7,232 nucleotides of DNA from Flavobacteriaceae bacterium (GTDB lineage Bacteria > Bacteroidota > Bacteroidia > Flavobacteriales > Flavobacteriaceae). Positions 1 through 5,924 of this stretch are shown here, piece after piece. The DNA lies in contig PAUJ01000010.1 in assembly GCA_002713705.1 (NCBI GenBank), forward strand, positions 1 to 7,232. The letters run 5' to 3'. The notes under the pieces are model-generated. The model saw only the letters and a list, made by a program, of their open reading frames with translations. It was not told the DNA's origin and searched no databases. Made by a program: the position numbers and the translations under genes. How positions within the stretch are numbered: the stretch's first letter is position 1; each line of letters starts with the position of its first letter.

Positions 1-262
1 GATCTATAAACTCCCAATTATTAAAGTTCATATAATTTAATAGCGTGGAGGTTTCTTTAAGAGCTTCAATTTCTTTAATTGTAATTAATTTTCCTGTTAA
101 TGAAGGTTGTTCTTCTACTTTGATACGTTTTATTTTGCCACTATTATTCATTTTTTGAATAACTATAATTTCAACATAATCGTATTTAACTAAATCTTGA
201 GCCTGGGTTAGCGCAATTGAAAATAAAACTATTAATAGCGTAATAATCTGTGATTTTTTCAT
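1..262 (-). CDS. Exported hypothetical protein, C-terminal part outside the window
   Basis: An 87-codon reading frame starts with ATG at 262 and stays open to the window edge, so the 3' end is missing. It is too short to stand out in ordinary ORF lists. The N-terminus is a classical signal peptide: MKKSQ, then a hydrophobic stretch (ITLLIVLFSIAL), then TQAQ as a likely cleavage site near residue 22. The protein is therefore probably exported to the periplasm or beyond. After this come a YDYVEIIVIQK strand, a lysine-rich turn (SGKIKRIKVEE), and a helix ending in LLNYMNFNNWEFID. A strand followed by LNxxxxxxWEx loosely recalls small DUF4177-like proteins, which end in a GWELV-type motif, but this is only a resemblance. 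The start lies 3 bases after the stop of the T9SS-sorted protein upstream, so the two are almost certainly co-transcribed. Function unknown. Confidence 0.75.
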   Translation of the reverse strand, partial: MKKSQIITLLIVLFSIALTQAQDLVKYDYVEIIVIQKMNNSGKIKRIKVEEQPSLTGKLITIKEIEALKETSTLLNYMNFNNWEFID

Positions 263-265
263 TGA

Positions 266-1135
266 TTATTTTTTAATTATAATTTTTGTAAACTCAGTAC
301 CCATGGTATTGAATTTTGCAAAATACATTCCTTTAGCCAACTTGCTAAAATCAAGCTCACTTAGCCCTTTATTTATGAACTTTTTGAGGATGCTTTTACC
401 ATTGACATTGTAAAGTTCAATAATCAAGCTTTTATCTGCCTTATTATGTATTACCAATTTATCATAAATTGGATTCGGATATAAGTTAATTTTAGAGTTA
501 TAAGAAATATCGATTGTATTTAGATTACAATCGCTAATTAATACAGGTAATTCAACACCTGGATTAACTATATATTCAGGACATTCTGCAGGGGCACCCT
601 CCACAAAATAAACTCCAGACTCCTCTAGGTTTGTCAATGTTATGAATGGTCCATTTTCTCCTGCTATTGGCGCACCATCTTTATACCATTGAATATTTGT
701 GTCGTAGGGCATTCCTATGGTAAAGGTAATAGAATCGTCCAAACAAACATTAAAAAAATTATCTTCAAAAATATAATTACCGGAGCTTTCGACTACCATT
801 GGTGAAAATACCCAGGAATCAATTAAAACTTCTGGCGATGTTTCAGAACAACTATTTAAAGTAGTAGCTACATTAAAATAGAACAAGTCATCTACTCCTT
901 GAACAACATCCAAAAATTGAGAGGTCTCTCCTGGAATAATTTCCCACTCTGTTCCGCTAAAACTTTTCTTAAACCATTGGTAAGAGTCATATTCTTGTGT
1001 AAAAATCTGAATTACTTCCGTTGGGCATAAAATAAAATCTCCCTCTGTTTCTACCGTAGGTGTATGATCACATTGAGCGGAGATATAACTAAAATAAAAC
1101 AATCCAACAATAACACAAAAAAATCTCATAAACAT
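266..1135 (-). CDS. Secreted Ig-like protein with T9SS type A C-terminal sorting domain
   Basis: This 289-residue protein has a signal peptide (residues 1 to about 21, ending YISAQ). Two Ig-like segments follow, at about 28-107 and 119-201. Each contains a QW(F/Y)K core tryptophan and one likely disulphide pair (C37/C96 and C131/C185). The last 75 residues or so form a type A sorting domain: NLYPNP at 217-222, LYNVNGK at 241-247, LAKGMYFAKF at 266-275, and a basic end (KIIIKK). Such tails carry proteins across the outer membrane through the type IX secretion system, after which they are released or anchored. No enzyme motif is visible, so a surface, adhesive or structural role is an inference. 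A second ATG at residue 3 (1127-1129) is a possible alternative start. The next gene begins 3 bases downstream, which suggests a shared transcript. Confidence 0.9.
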   Translation of the reverse strand: MFMRFFCVIVGLFYFSYISAQCDHTPTVETEGDFILCPTEVIQIFTQEYDSYQWFKKSFSGTEWEIIPGETSQFLDVVQGVDDLFYFNVATTLNSCSETSPEVLIDSWVFSPMVVESSGNYIFEDNFFNVCLDDSITFTIGMPYDTNIQWYKDGAPIAGENGPFITLTNLEESGVYFVEGAPAECPEYIVNPGVELPVLISDCNLNTIDISYNSKINLYPNPIYDKLVIHNKADKSLIIELYNVNGKSILKKFINKGLSELDFSKLAKGMYFAKFNTMGTEFTKIIIKK

Positions 1136-1152
1136 ATCTATTTAATACAACC

Positions 1153-1160
1153 TAAATATA
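1153..1160 (-). promoter_or_regulatory. Possible -7 box for the T9SS-protein transcript
   Basis: On the minus strand TATATTTA matches the Bacteroidetes -7 consensus TAnnTTTG in 7 of 8 positions. It lies 17 bases upstream of the ATG at 1135. No clear TTG -33 box is present at 17-23 bases spacing, so this is a weak candidate. Confidence 0.35.
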
Positions 1161-1201
1161 CAATTTTTCAACTTTATTATTGATTAAAAGTGGTTAACAC
1201 C

Positions 1202-1238
1202 AAAAAAACCTCCAACTAAATTAGTTGAAGGTTTTTTT
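1202..1238 (-). terminator. Rho-independent terminator after rpmA
   Basis: Arms 1202-1218 and 1222-1238 form a 17-bp inverted repeat around a 3-base loop, with A7 and T7 at the outer ends. The only imperfection is 1212/1228: a C-A mismatch in plus-strand RNA but a G-U wobble in minus-strand RNA. The structure therefore pairs fully in the direction of the L27 gene, whose stop codon lies 21 bases upstream of it. It has a GC-containing stem core and a U-tract, as expected of an intrinsic terminator. Confidence 0.85.
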
Positions 1239-1259
1239 ATAAATTGTAAATCTTCTTTC

Positions 1260-1520
1260 TTAAGCCTCGAAAGGCACAATAGAAATATAAGATTTATTGT
1301 TTCTCTTTTTAGTGAATTTCACAAGACCATCTACTTTTGCATGTAACGTGTGATCTTTTCCACCATAAACATTTTCTCCTGGAAAATGAGTATTTCCTCT
1401 TTGTCTAACGATGATGTTTCCGGCTATAGCGGCTTGACCACCAAATATTTTAACACCTAGTCGTTTCGATTCTGATTCTCTACCGTTTTTCGAACTACCA
1501 ACTCCTTTTTTATGTGCCAT
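1260..1520 (-). CDS. rpmA: 50S ribosomal protein L27
   Basis: L27 is a component of the large ribosomal subunit whose flexible N-terminus reaches toward the peptidyl-transferase centre. The 86-residue protein has the usual family length and begins MAHKKGVGSSKNGRES, the standard mature L27 N-terminus. It therefore lacks the cleavable N-terminal extension found in Firmicutes. The conserved blocks SKRLGVKIFGGQ, AGNIIVRQRGN and HFPGENVYGGKDHTLHA are all present. It is the second gene of a rplU-rpmA unit, 26 bases after the L21 stop, and is followed by an intrinsic terminator. The rplU-rpmA pairing is the usual bacterial arrangement. Nothing is missing or unusual. Confidence 0.98.
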   Translation of the reverse strand: MAHKKGVGSSKNGRESESKRLGVKIFGGQAAIAGNIIVRQRGNTHFPGENVYGGKDHTLHAKVDGLVKFTKKRNNKSYISIVPFEA

Positions 1521-1546
1521 TTTCTATTAGTTTTAAAAATTAAAAA

Positions 1547-2059
1547 TTAACTTAAGGCAGCTACTAATTCAGCTTTCTTCATGGAAGTGTAGCCTGTAAT
1601 ACCTTTTTCTTTTGCCATAGCTTTTAGTTCAGCAACAGTCATAGAAGCTATATCTTTAGATGTACTCTCTTCCTTTTTAGAAGTAGTCTTTTTGGCTTTT
1701 GGAGCTTCAGGCTTTGCTTCCTTTACAGGAGCAGGTTTTTTAGCACCAGAACCTACAATACTTTCAATTACTATTTCAGTAAGAGATTGTCTGTGACCAT
1801 TCTTTACTCTGTATCCTTTTCTTCTTTTTTTCTTGAATACAATAACTTTATCACCTTTAAGGTGCTTGATGACTTTTGCTCCTACTTGAGCTCCATCGAT
1901 AGCCGGGGCGCCAATAGTAACTTTGTTACCATCGCTTAGCATCAATACATTGTCGAAAGAAACTTTTTTTCCCTCTTCTGTTGCTAAACGGTGTACAAAG
2001 ACTTTTTGATCTTTTGCAACTTTAAATTGCTGCCCTGCTATTTCTACAATTGCGAACAT
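1547..2059 (-). CDS. rplU: 50S ribosomal protein L21 with a C-terminal SAP/Rho_N-like extension
   Basis: L21 binds 23S rRNA in the large ribosomal subunit. Residues 1 to about 102 are canonical L21: MFAIVEIAGQQFKV at the start and KKKRRKGYRVKNGHRQ at 77-91. The family is usually near 100 residues; this protein has 170. The extra part is a lysine/alanine/proline-rich linker (about 104-135) followed by a compact two-helix motif (about 139-169, MTVAELKAMAKEKGITG then MKKAELVAAL). This motif resembles the SAP, HeH and Rho N-terminal nucleic-acid-binding folds. The frame stays open upstream to 2116, but the start is placed at ATG 2059 for two reasons: L21 homology begins there, and the only upstream initiation codon considered is a TTG inside the -7 promoter box. 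rpmA follows after 26 bases. A role for the extension in RNA or ribosome binding is inference. Confidence 0.96.
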   Translation of the reverse strand: MFAIVEIAGQQFKVAKDQKVFVHRLATEEGKKVSFDNVLMLSDGNKVTIGAPAIDGAQVGAKVIKHLKGDKVIVFKKKRRKGYRVKNGHRQSLTEIVIESIVGSGAKKPAPVKEAKPEAPKAKKTTSKKEESTSKDIASMTVAELKAMAKEKGITGYTSMKKAELVAALS

Positions 2060-2113
2060 AGCGTTTCGTTTAAATTTTATTATTATTAAATTTACCTCTC
2101 TTGAAGGCGGGTG

Positions 2114-2144
2114 CAAATATATGACTTAATACGATAATAGCAAA
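2114..2144 (-). promoter_or_regulatory. Bacteroidetes-type promoter of rplU-rpmA
   Basis: On the minus strand TTTG at 2144-2141 and TATATTTG at 2121-2114 are separated by 19 bases. This fits the TTG / TAnnTTTG consensus described for Flavobacterium and Bacteroides sigma factors. Transcription would start roughly at 2105-2110, giving a leader of about 50 bases that is rich in A and T and has no Shine-Dalgarno sequence. This is the best promoter in the window, as expected for ribosomal protein genes. Confidence 0.85.
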
Positions 2145-2163
2145 CCCTTTATTTAAATAATTT

Positions 2164-2186
2164 AAACGCTAAAACTCTTAGCGTTT
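2164..2186 (-). terminator. Hairpin overlapping the stop codon of the EamA gene
   Basis: A perfect 9-bp inverted repeat (2164-2172 and 2178-2186, 5-base loop) includes the last codons and the TAA stop of the transporter gene. The bases after it on the minus strand are AT-rich but not a clean T-run. It is thus a weaker terminator candidate than the one after rpmA. It lies just ahead of the rplU -33 box and would separate the two transcripts. Confidence 0.45.
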
Positions 2187-3053
2187 GGAGTTTGCTAAAT
2201 AAACACCTAATAAAATAATAACCGTGGCTACTCCCTGCCAAAAACCAAAAGACTCCCCATCTAAAACTCCCCATGAAACAGCTATTATAGGCATCATATA
2301 AGTAACGGAAGAAGCGAAAATAGGAGTAGATATTTGTACTAAATTATTAAATAGCACTTTTGCAATTGCCGTACCAAACAATGAAAGCAGGAAAATATAA
2401 AACAAAGACATTGTAAAATCAGGTCCTTGAATTACCTGTGAAGTAAAAAAACCAGAAAATATTAAAACTATAAAAGCTGGGATTATTATGATAGCAAAAT
2501 TTCCAACTGCAATGGCTATTGGTGATACATTTTGCAAATGTCTCTTAATAATATTTATACTAAAGGCGTACATAACAGTAGCTATTATTACTAAAAAAGC
2601 ATACCAATAATTCTGATTTGGATTAATACTAGCTCCATTGGTTATCAATAAAAAAGTTCCTATAAATCCTGTTAAAACACCCAATATTTGTCTCTTAGAG
2701 GAATGCATTTTAAAAGCTAAAAAACCAAAAACAATGGTATTAATAGGTACTATAGAATTTAATATAGAAGCAATAGCACTATCTATTTCTGTTTCTGCAT
2801 ATGCGAATAAAAATGCTGGAAAAAATGTACCTAAAAAACCAGATATAAAAATCCATTTAAGTGTATTTTTTGGTAAATTTTTTAAACTCTTAAAACCGAC
2901 TAAAAACAACAACAATGCTGTTATGATAATCCTTAAAGAACCTAATTGTAACGGTGTAAAACCAATAAGACCTTTTTTAATCAATATAAAAGAACTACCC
3001 CATATAAAAGCCAAAAGGAATAAAAAGATCCATTTTTTATTATTCTGAAACAT
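2178..3053 (-). CDS. EamA/DMT-family inner-membrane transporter
   Basis: This 291-residue protein is almost entirely hydrophobic and fits ten transmembrane helices arranged as two EamA repeats, the typical drug/metabolite transporter architecture and length. The first repeat opens with FLLAFIWGSSFILIKKGL (about 11-29) and includes the loop PLQLGSLRI. The second repeat, starting near 150, contains YAFSINIIKRHL followed by SPIAIAVGN. Near the end TYMMPIIAVSWGVLDGE (251-267) is the conserved proline/GE motif of the family. Members export amino acids, metabolites or drugs, but the substrate cannot be told from sequence alone. The gene stands alone on the minus strand: a divergent lipoprotein gene lies upstream, and the rplU promoter starts shortly after its stop codon. 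Upstream, CATTTTTG (3082-3075) is a poor match to the -7 box, so its promoter is uncertain. Confidence 0.93.
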   Translation of the reverse strand: MFQNNKKWIFLFLLAFIWGSSFILIKKGLIGFTPLQLGSLRIIITALLLFLVGFKSLKNLPKNTLKWIFISGFLGTFFPAFLFAYAETEIDSAIASILNSIVPINTIVFGFLAFKMHSSKRQILGVLTGFIGTFLLITNGASINPNQNYWYAFLVIIATVMYAFSINIIKRHLQNVSPIAIAVGNFAIIIIPAFIVLIFSGFFTSQVIQGPDFTMSLFYIFLLSLFGTAIAKVLFNNLVQISTPIFASSVTYMMPIIAVSWGVLDGESFGFWQGVATVIILLGVYLANSKR

Positions 3054-3115
3054 AGTTTACTGTTAAATATTTTGCAAAAATGGAATTAATAAACGTGAAA
3101 AGCAGAAACTATTAT

Positions 3116-3123
3116 TACTTTTG
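3116..3123 (+). promoter_or_regulatory. Probable -7 box for the HMA lipoprotein gene
   Basis: TACTTTTG matches TAnnTTTG at every specified position and lies 23 bases before the ATG at 3147. The expected -33 TTG is poorly conserved (CGTG at 3094-3097). The box overlaps the GTG at 3123, which argues against that codon being the translation start. Confidence 0.5.
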
Positions 3124-3146
3124 TGAAAATAATTATAATTAATAAG

Positions 3147-3536
3147 ATGAAAATTTTAAAACTAGTTATCGCAATCGTAATTTTTTCTACCACAGTATAT
3201 TCCTGTAAAAATAAAACGGAACCACAAATAAAAACAATAGAGGTTGAAGAAACCATAGCTATAAATGAAATAGCTGATGACGTAATTCTTGCTAAGGCAG
3301 AATTTAATATCGAGGGAATGACTTGCGCGATGGGATGTGCAAAGACTATTGAAAAAAAGCTTGCTAAAATGGAAGGTGTAAAATTTGCCAAAGTAGATTT
3401 TGATAAAAAATCAGCTATCGTAAAATATGATGAAGCTATAGTAACTTCTTCTTCTTTAGAAAACACAGTGACAAATGCTGGTGATACTTATACTGTAAAT
3501 AATATGAAAATTTTATCGTCTTTTTCTAAAGATTGA
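3147..3536 (+). CDS. Small lipoprotein with heavy-metal-associated (HMA) domain
   Basis: This 129-residue protein begins with a lipoprotein signal peptide: MKILK, then a hydrophobic core, then VYSC with the lipidated cysteine at residue 20. A charged linker follows (about 21-50, many Glu and Ile). From residue 51 there is one HMA/MerP-like domain: FNIEGMTC, the helix AKTIEKKLAKMEGV, the strand AKVDFDKKSAIVKYD, and a final helix and strand to about 122. HMA domains of this ferredoxin-like fold usually bind Cu(I) or another soft metal through CxxC. Here the cysteines are C60 and C64, giving CxxxC (TCAMGC). The likely role is periplasmic metal binding or trafficking; this is inferred. A GTG at 3123 is in frame, but ATG 3147 gives a proper signal peptide and lies downstream of the -7 box. 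No metal ATPase or regulator is adjacent. The gene converges with gldD. Confidence 0.9.
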   Translation: MKILKLVIAIVIFSTTVYSCKNKTEPQIKTIEVEETIAINEIADDVILAKAEFNIEGMTCAMGCAKTIEKKLAKMEGVKFAKVDFDKKSAIVKYDEAIVTSSSLENTVTNAGDTYTVNNMKILSSFSKD

Positions 3537-3541
3537 GTTAT

Positions 3542-3567
3542 AAAAACTGCAATCACTAGAATGCAGT
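3542..3567 (-). terminator. Probable terminator after gldD
   Basis: Arms ACTGCA and TGCAGT (3546-3551 and 3562-3567) pair across a short interior with one mismatch and two more base pairs around a TAGT loop. On the minus strand the hairpin is followed directly by TTTT, so it faces the gldD direction, 20 bases after its stop. The plus-strand side lacks a T-run, so it is unlikely to end the HMA lipoprotein transcript. Confidence 0.55.
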
Positions 3568-3587
3568 ATGAATAAAATTAGTACCTG

Positions 3588-4148
3588 CTATTCTTCATTT
3601 TTCCAAGCTAATGTCTCCATTATAATTCTCATATCATTTCTTAGATACATTACGGCCGGATAAATAGAATCAAAATTAGGTTTAGCATCAAAATACAATG
3701 CGCCATTTACAAAATGTTGAAGACTATCAGTTGCATAAAATTCAGCTTGCGTAGCAGCATTACCATTGATCATATAAAACATACCGTAAACATCCTTGTC
3801 TTTATTTACAAAAGGTTGTTCTGGAATACTTTCCGCTTTTACTGCATGATCATAGGCTAGTTTTTGAGCATCTCTTAAAAGAGAGTCTAGATTGTTTTTT
3901 CCAACTTTTTGATAGGTTAAATAAAGAGTCGCTTTCATAGCTGGATAATATAGATTTAATCCATTATTCTTTTTTTCTTTTAGAACAGCGTCTTTGTTTT
4001 TTTGAAAATTATATGGAAAATCTAAATGTAATTCTTCATAATTCGCTAATGGATAGCTTAAGCTTAATTGAGCTTTCGGTTTTATAAGTATCTCATCTTG
4101 ACAAGACACAAAAAAAAATAGTACAAAAAGCAAAAAGATAAATCGCAT
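3588..4148 (-). CDS. gldD: Gliding motility lipoprotein GldD
   Basis: GldD is a lipoprotein required for gliding in Flavobacterium johnsoniae, a process that shares machinery with the type IX secretion system. The 186-residue protein starts with a short lipoprotein signal peptide (MRFIFLLFVLFFFVSC, lipidated Cys16). The soluble part has family-typical blocks: YPLANYEELHLDFPYNF, LNLYYPAMKATLYLTY, and near the end YPAVMYLRNDMRIIMETLAWKNE. The frame is open upstream to 4205, overlapping gldE, but ATG 4148 gives the lipoprotein leader at the very N-terminus and a 7-base gap after the gldE stop. GldD and gldE are neighbours in other gliding Bacteroidetes, which supports the call. Its exact biochemical role is not settled. 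It is the last gene of the block and is followed by a probable terminator. Confidence 0.93.
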   Translation of the reverse strand: MRFIFLLFVLFFFVSCQDEILIKPKAQLSLSYPLANYEELHLDFPYNFQKNKDAVLKEKKNNGLNLYYPAMKATLYLTYQKVGKNNLDSLLRDAQKLAYDHAVKAESIPEQPFVNKDKDVYGMFYMINGNAATQAEFYATDSLQHFVNGALYFDAKPNFDSIYPAVMYLRNDMRIIMETLAWKNEE

Positions 4149-4155
4149 ATTAATT

Positions 4156-5472
4156 TTAAATAGAAATTTTAATTTGATTGATTCGTTTATTTTCGAAGCC
4201 TTCAACTGTAAACGTAAACTTATTAAATTTTATTACTTCTCCTTTTTTTGGGAAACTTTTTGAAACTTCTAACAAAAACCCCGCAAGTGTTTCTGCATCT
4301 CCCTTGGTGGTTTCGAATAAGGACGGATCTTTTAATTTAATTACTTTGTAAAAATCTTTTAAAGGTGTTTTTCCCTCAAAAACAAAAGTATTTTCATCTA
4401 GCTTAGAAAAGACTAAATCTTCGTCATCAAATTCATCACTAATTTCTCCTACAATTTCTTCGATAATATCTTCTAAAGAAATCAATCCACTTGTTCCGCC
4501 ATACTCATCAACTACAATTGCCATATGCATATGCATTTCCTTAAATTCATTTAATAAATCGTCTAATTTTTTATTTTCAGGAACAAAATAGGGCTTCCTT
4601 ATTAATGCATTCCAATTCAATTCTTTTCGATCTATAAATGGCATTAAATCTTTCACATATAAAATCCCCGTAATGGTATCTATATTATCTTTAAAAACAG
4701 GAATCCTAGAATATCCATTTGCTATAATTTTAGGTATTATCGATTCATAATTAACCGTTTCATCTAAAGCAAAAATATCCATTCTTGGCTTCATAACCTG
4801 CTTTGTGTCTGTATTTCCAAATGTGACTATTCCCTGAAGAATTTTATGATCCTCATGCAATTTATCCTTTTCGGAACTTAGCGCTAAAGCTTGTGATAAT
4901 TGATCTACACTAATATTAGACTTTTGGCTCCCGAACTTCTTTTCGATAAATTGTATACCGGAACTCATGGGACTGCTTATGGGAGTTAATAAAAAATTTA
5001 AAAAATTTAATGGTAAAGCCATAAATAATGAGAACTGAATATTATTCCTACTAGCATATACTTTTGGTAGTATTTCTCCAAATAATAAAATAACAAGGGT
5101 TACAATACCTACCTCTAATATAAACCTAAGGTTGAATCCAAAATAATTCACAGAAACTCCTGAAAACATCAAATCACTAAGAGAAGCAAATAAGAGTACA
5201 ATTGCAATATTTATAAAATTATTAGCAACTAATATCGTTGCCAATAGTTTTTTAGGTTTATCTAATAAGTTTTTTACAATTCTCAAATTGCTTGATGATT
5301 CTTTCTCTGAGGACTCCTCTTCAAAATCTGAGGATGTTAAAGAAAAGAATGCAATTTCGGCTCCAGATATTAAGGCGGAACAAACCAATAAAATTAACAA
5401 AACAAGAACACTTATTAAATGTCCGCTTTCTAATATATTTGCTAAAATTAAACTAGGAGGTTCTATATCCAA
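4156..5472 (-). CDS. gldE: Gliding motility-associated protein GldE (CNNM-CBS-CorC type)
   Basis: This 438-residue inner-membrane protein has the three-part layout of the CorC/HlyC and CNNM family. A CNNM membrane domain spans about 20-190, with hydrophobic segments near 20-40, 78-98, 117-136 and 148-164 and the motifs SGAEIAFFSL and GEILPK. A CBS pair spans about 220-345, including VMKPRMDIFALD, YSRIPVF and VVDEYGGTSGLISLEDIIEE. A C-terminal CorC_HlyC domain covers about 355-436. Relatives move Mg2+ or Na+ or sense nucleotides through CBS domains. GldE is linked genetically to GldD in F. johnsoniae gliding; a transport role here is inference. The start is a TTG at 5472, since no ATG lies in the first 100 codons and MDIEPPS fits the expected N-terminus. 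It begins 17 bases after the ssb stop, and gldD follows after 7 bases. Confidence 0.93.
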   Translation of the reverse strand: MDIEPPSLILANILESGHLISVLVLLILLVCSALISGAEIAFFSLTSSDFEEESSEKESSSNLRIVKNLLDKPKKLLATILVANNFINIAIVLLFASLSDLMFSGVSVNYFGFNLRFILEVGIVTLVILLFGEILPKVYASRNNIQFSLFMALPLNFLNFLLTPISSPMSSGIQFIEKKFGSQKSNISVDQLSQALALSSEKDKLHEDHKILQGIVTFGNTDTKQVMKPRMDIFALDETVNYESIIPKIIANGYSRIPVFKDNIDTITGILYVKDLMPFIDRKELNWNALIRKPYFVPENKKLDDLLNEFKEMHMHMAIVVDEYGGTSGLISLEDIIEEIVGEISDEFDDEDLVFSKLDENTFVFEGKTPLKDFYKVIKLKDPSLFETTKGDAETLAGFLLEVSKSFPKKGEVIKFNKFTFTVEGFENKRINQIKISI

Positions 5473-5489
5473 AATTCTAATAATTGAAA

Positions 5490-5873
5490 TTAAAAAGGTT
5501 CATTGCTTCCAGTAGAAGCAGAATTATTGTTATCGCCTTTTGGACTTAAAAAATTAAATTCTGAACAGTGAATCTCGGTATTATAACGATCTTTTCCTTC
5601 ATCATCTTGCCATTTACGAGTTTTTAAACGACCTTCAACATATACCATATCTCCTTTTTTTAAGTATTTTTCGCAAATCTCAGCACCTTTATTTTTTACG
5701 ATTATATTATGCCATTCGGTATTGGTAACTTTTTCACCAGTAGTTTTGTTGGTATACGATTCATTGGTCGCAAGTGGGAATCTACCTATACTTCCGCCCC
5801 CTTCAAAGTAACGCATTTTAACGTCATCTCCTGTATGCCCAATAAGCATTACTTTATTTAATGTACCACCCAT
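5490..5873 (-). CDS. ssb: Single-stranded DNA-binding protein
   Basis: SSB coats single-stranded DNA during replication, recombination and repair, and recruits partner proteins through its acidic C-terminal tip. The 127-residue protein has one OB-fold (about 3-110). Conserved parts are TLNKVMLIGHTGDDVKM, GRFPLATNE, the TEWHNIIV strand with W54, and KKGDMVYVEGRLKTRKWQD (72-90). The linker is short (about 15 residues, Asn/Ser-rich) compared with roughly 60 in E. coli SSB. The protein ends NEPF, a reduced form of the usual DDDIPF-like tip that keeps the critical terminal Pro-Phe. The start ATG at 5873 gives MGGTLNKV, typical of the family. It lies between mutY (51 bases upstream) and gldE (17 bases downstream). 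Confidence 0.97.
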   Translation of the reverse strand: MGGTLNKVMLIGHTGDDVKMRYFEGGGSIGRFPLATNESYTNKTTGEKVTNTEWHNIIVKNKGAEICEKYLKKGDMVYVEGRLKTRKWQDDEGKDRYNTEIHCSEFNFLSPKGDNNNSASTGSNEPF

Positions 5874-5895
5874 AATTGTGAATTTTTATTTTATA

Positions 5896-5903
5896 CAAAG
5901 TTA
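5896..5903 (-). promoter_or_regulatory. Probable -7 box for ssb-gldE-gldD
   Basis: On the minus strand TAACTTTG matches TAnnTTTG at all specified positions, 22 bases upstream of the ssb ATG. The -33 region would overlap the mutY stop codon and shows only a partial TTG match (AGTT). It could give ssb, gldE and gldD transcription separate from mutY. Confidence 0.45.
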
Positions 5904-5924
5904 TCTTTTGTAAATTAAATATAA

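Noticed and set aside
2060..2116. N-terminal extension of L21 by 19 residues (MHPPS...)
   Set aside because: It would start at a TTG lying inside the -7 promoter box, and L21 homology begins only at the ATG at 2059.
2638..3048. Plus-strand 136-codon open frame
   Set aside because: It is antisense to the EamA transporter, and its composition reflects the AT-rich transmembrane codons on the other strand.
3075..3082. CATTTTTG as an EamA promoter -7 box (minus strand)
   Set aside because: It misses the conserved first T and has no -33 partner at the right distance, so it is too weak to list.
3086..3466. Minus-strand 126-codon open frame
   Set aside because: It is antisense to the HMA lipoprotein, which has a lipobox, a domain match and a -7 box.
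4149..4205. Longer GldD starting inside gldE
   Set aside because: It would bury the lipoprotein signal peptide 19 residues inside the protein; ATG 4148 puts it at the N-terminus with a normal 7-base gap after gldE.
5455..5460. AGGAGG on the plus strand, resembling a Shine-Dalgarno site
   Set aside because: It is the complement of the proline codons at the start of gldE, no plus-strand gene follows, and other genes here do not use such sites.
5288..5515. Plus-strand 75-codon open frame
   Set aside because: It is antisense to gldE with no recognisable protein features.
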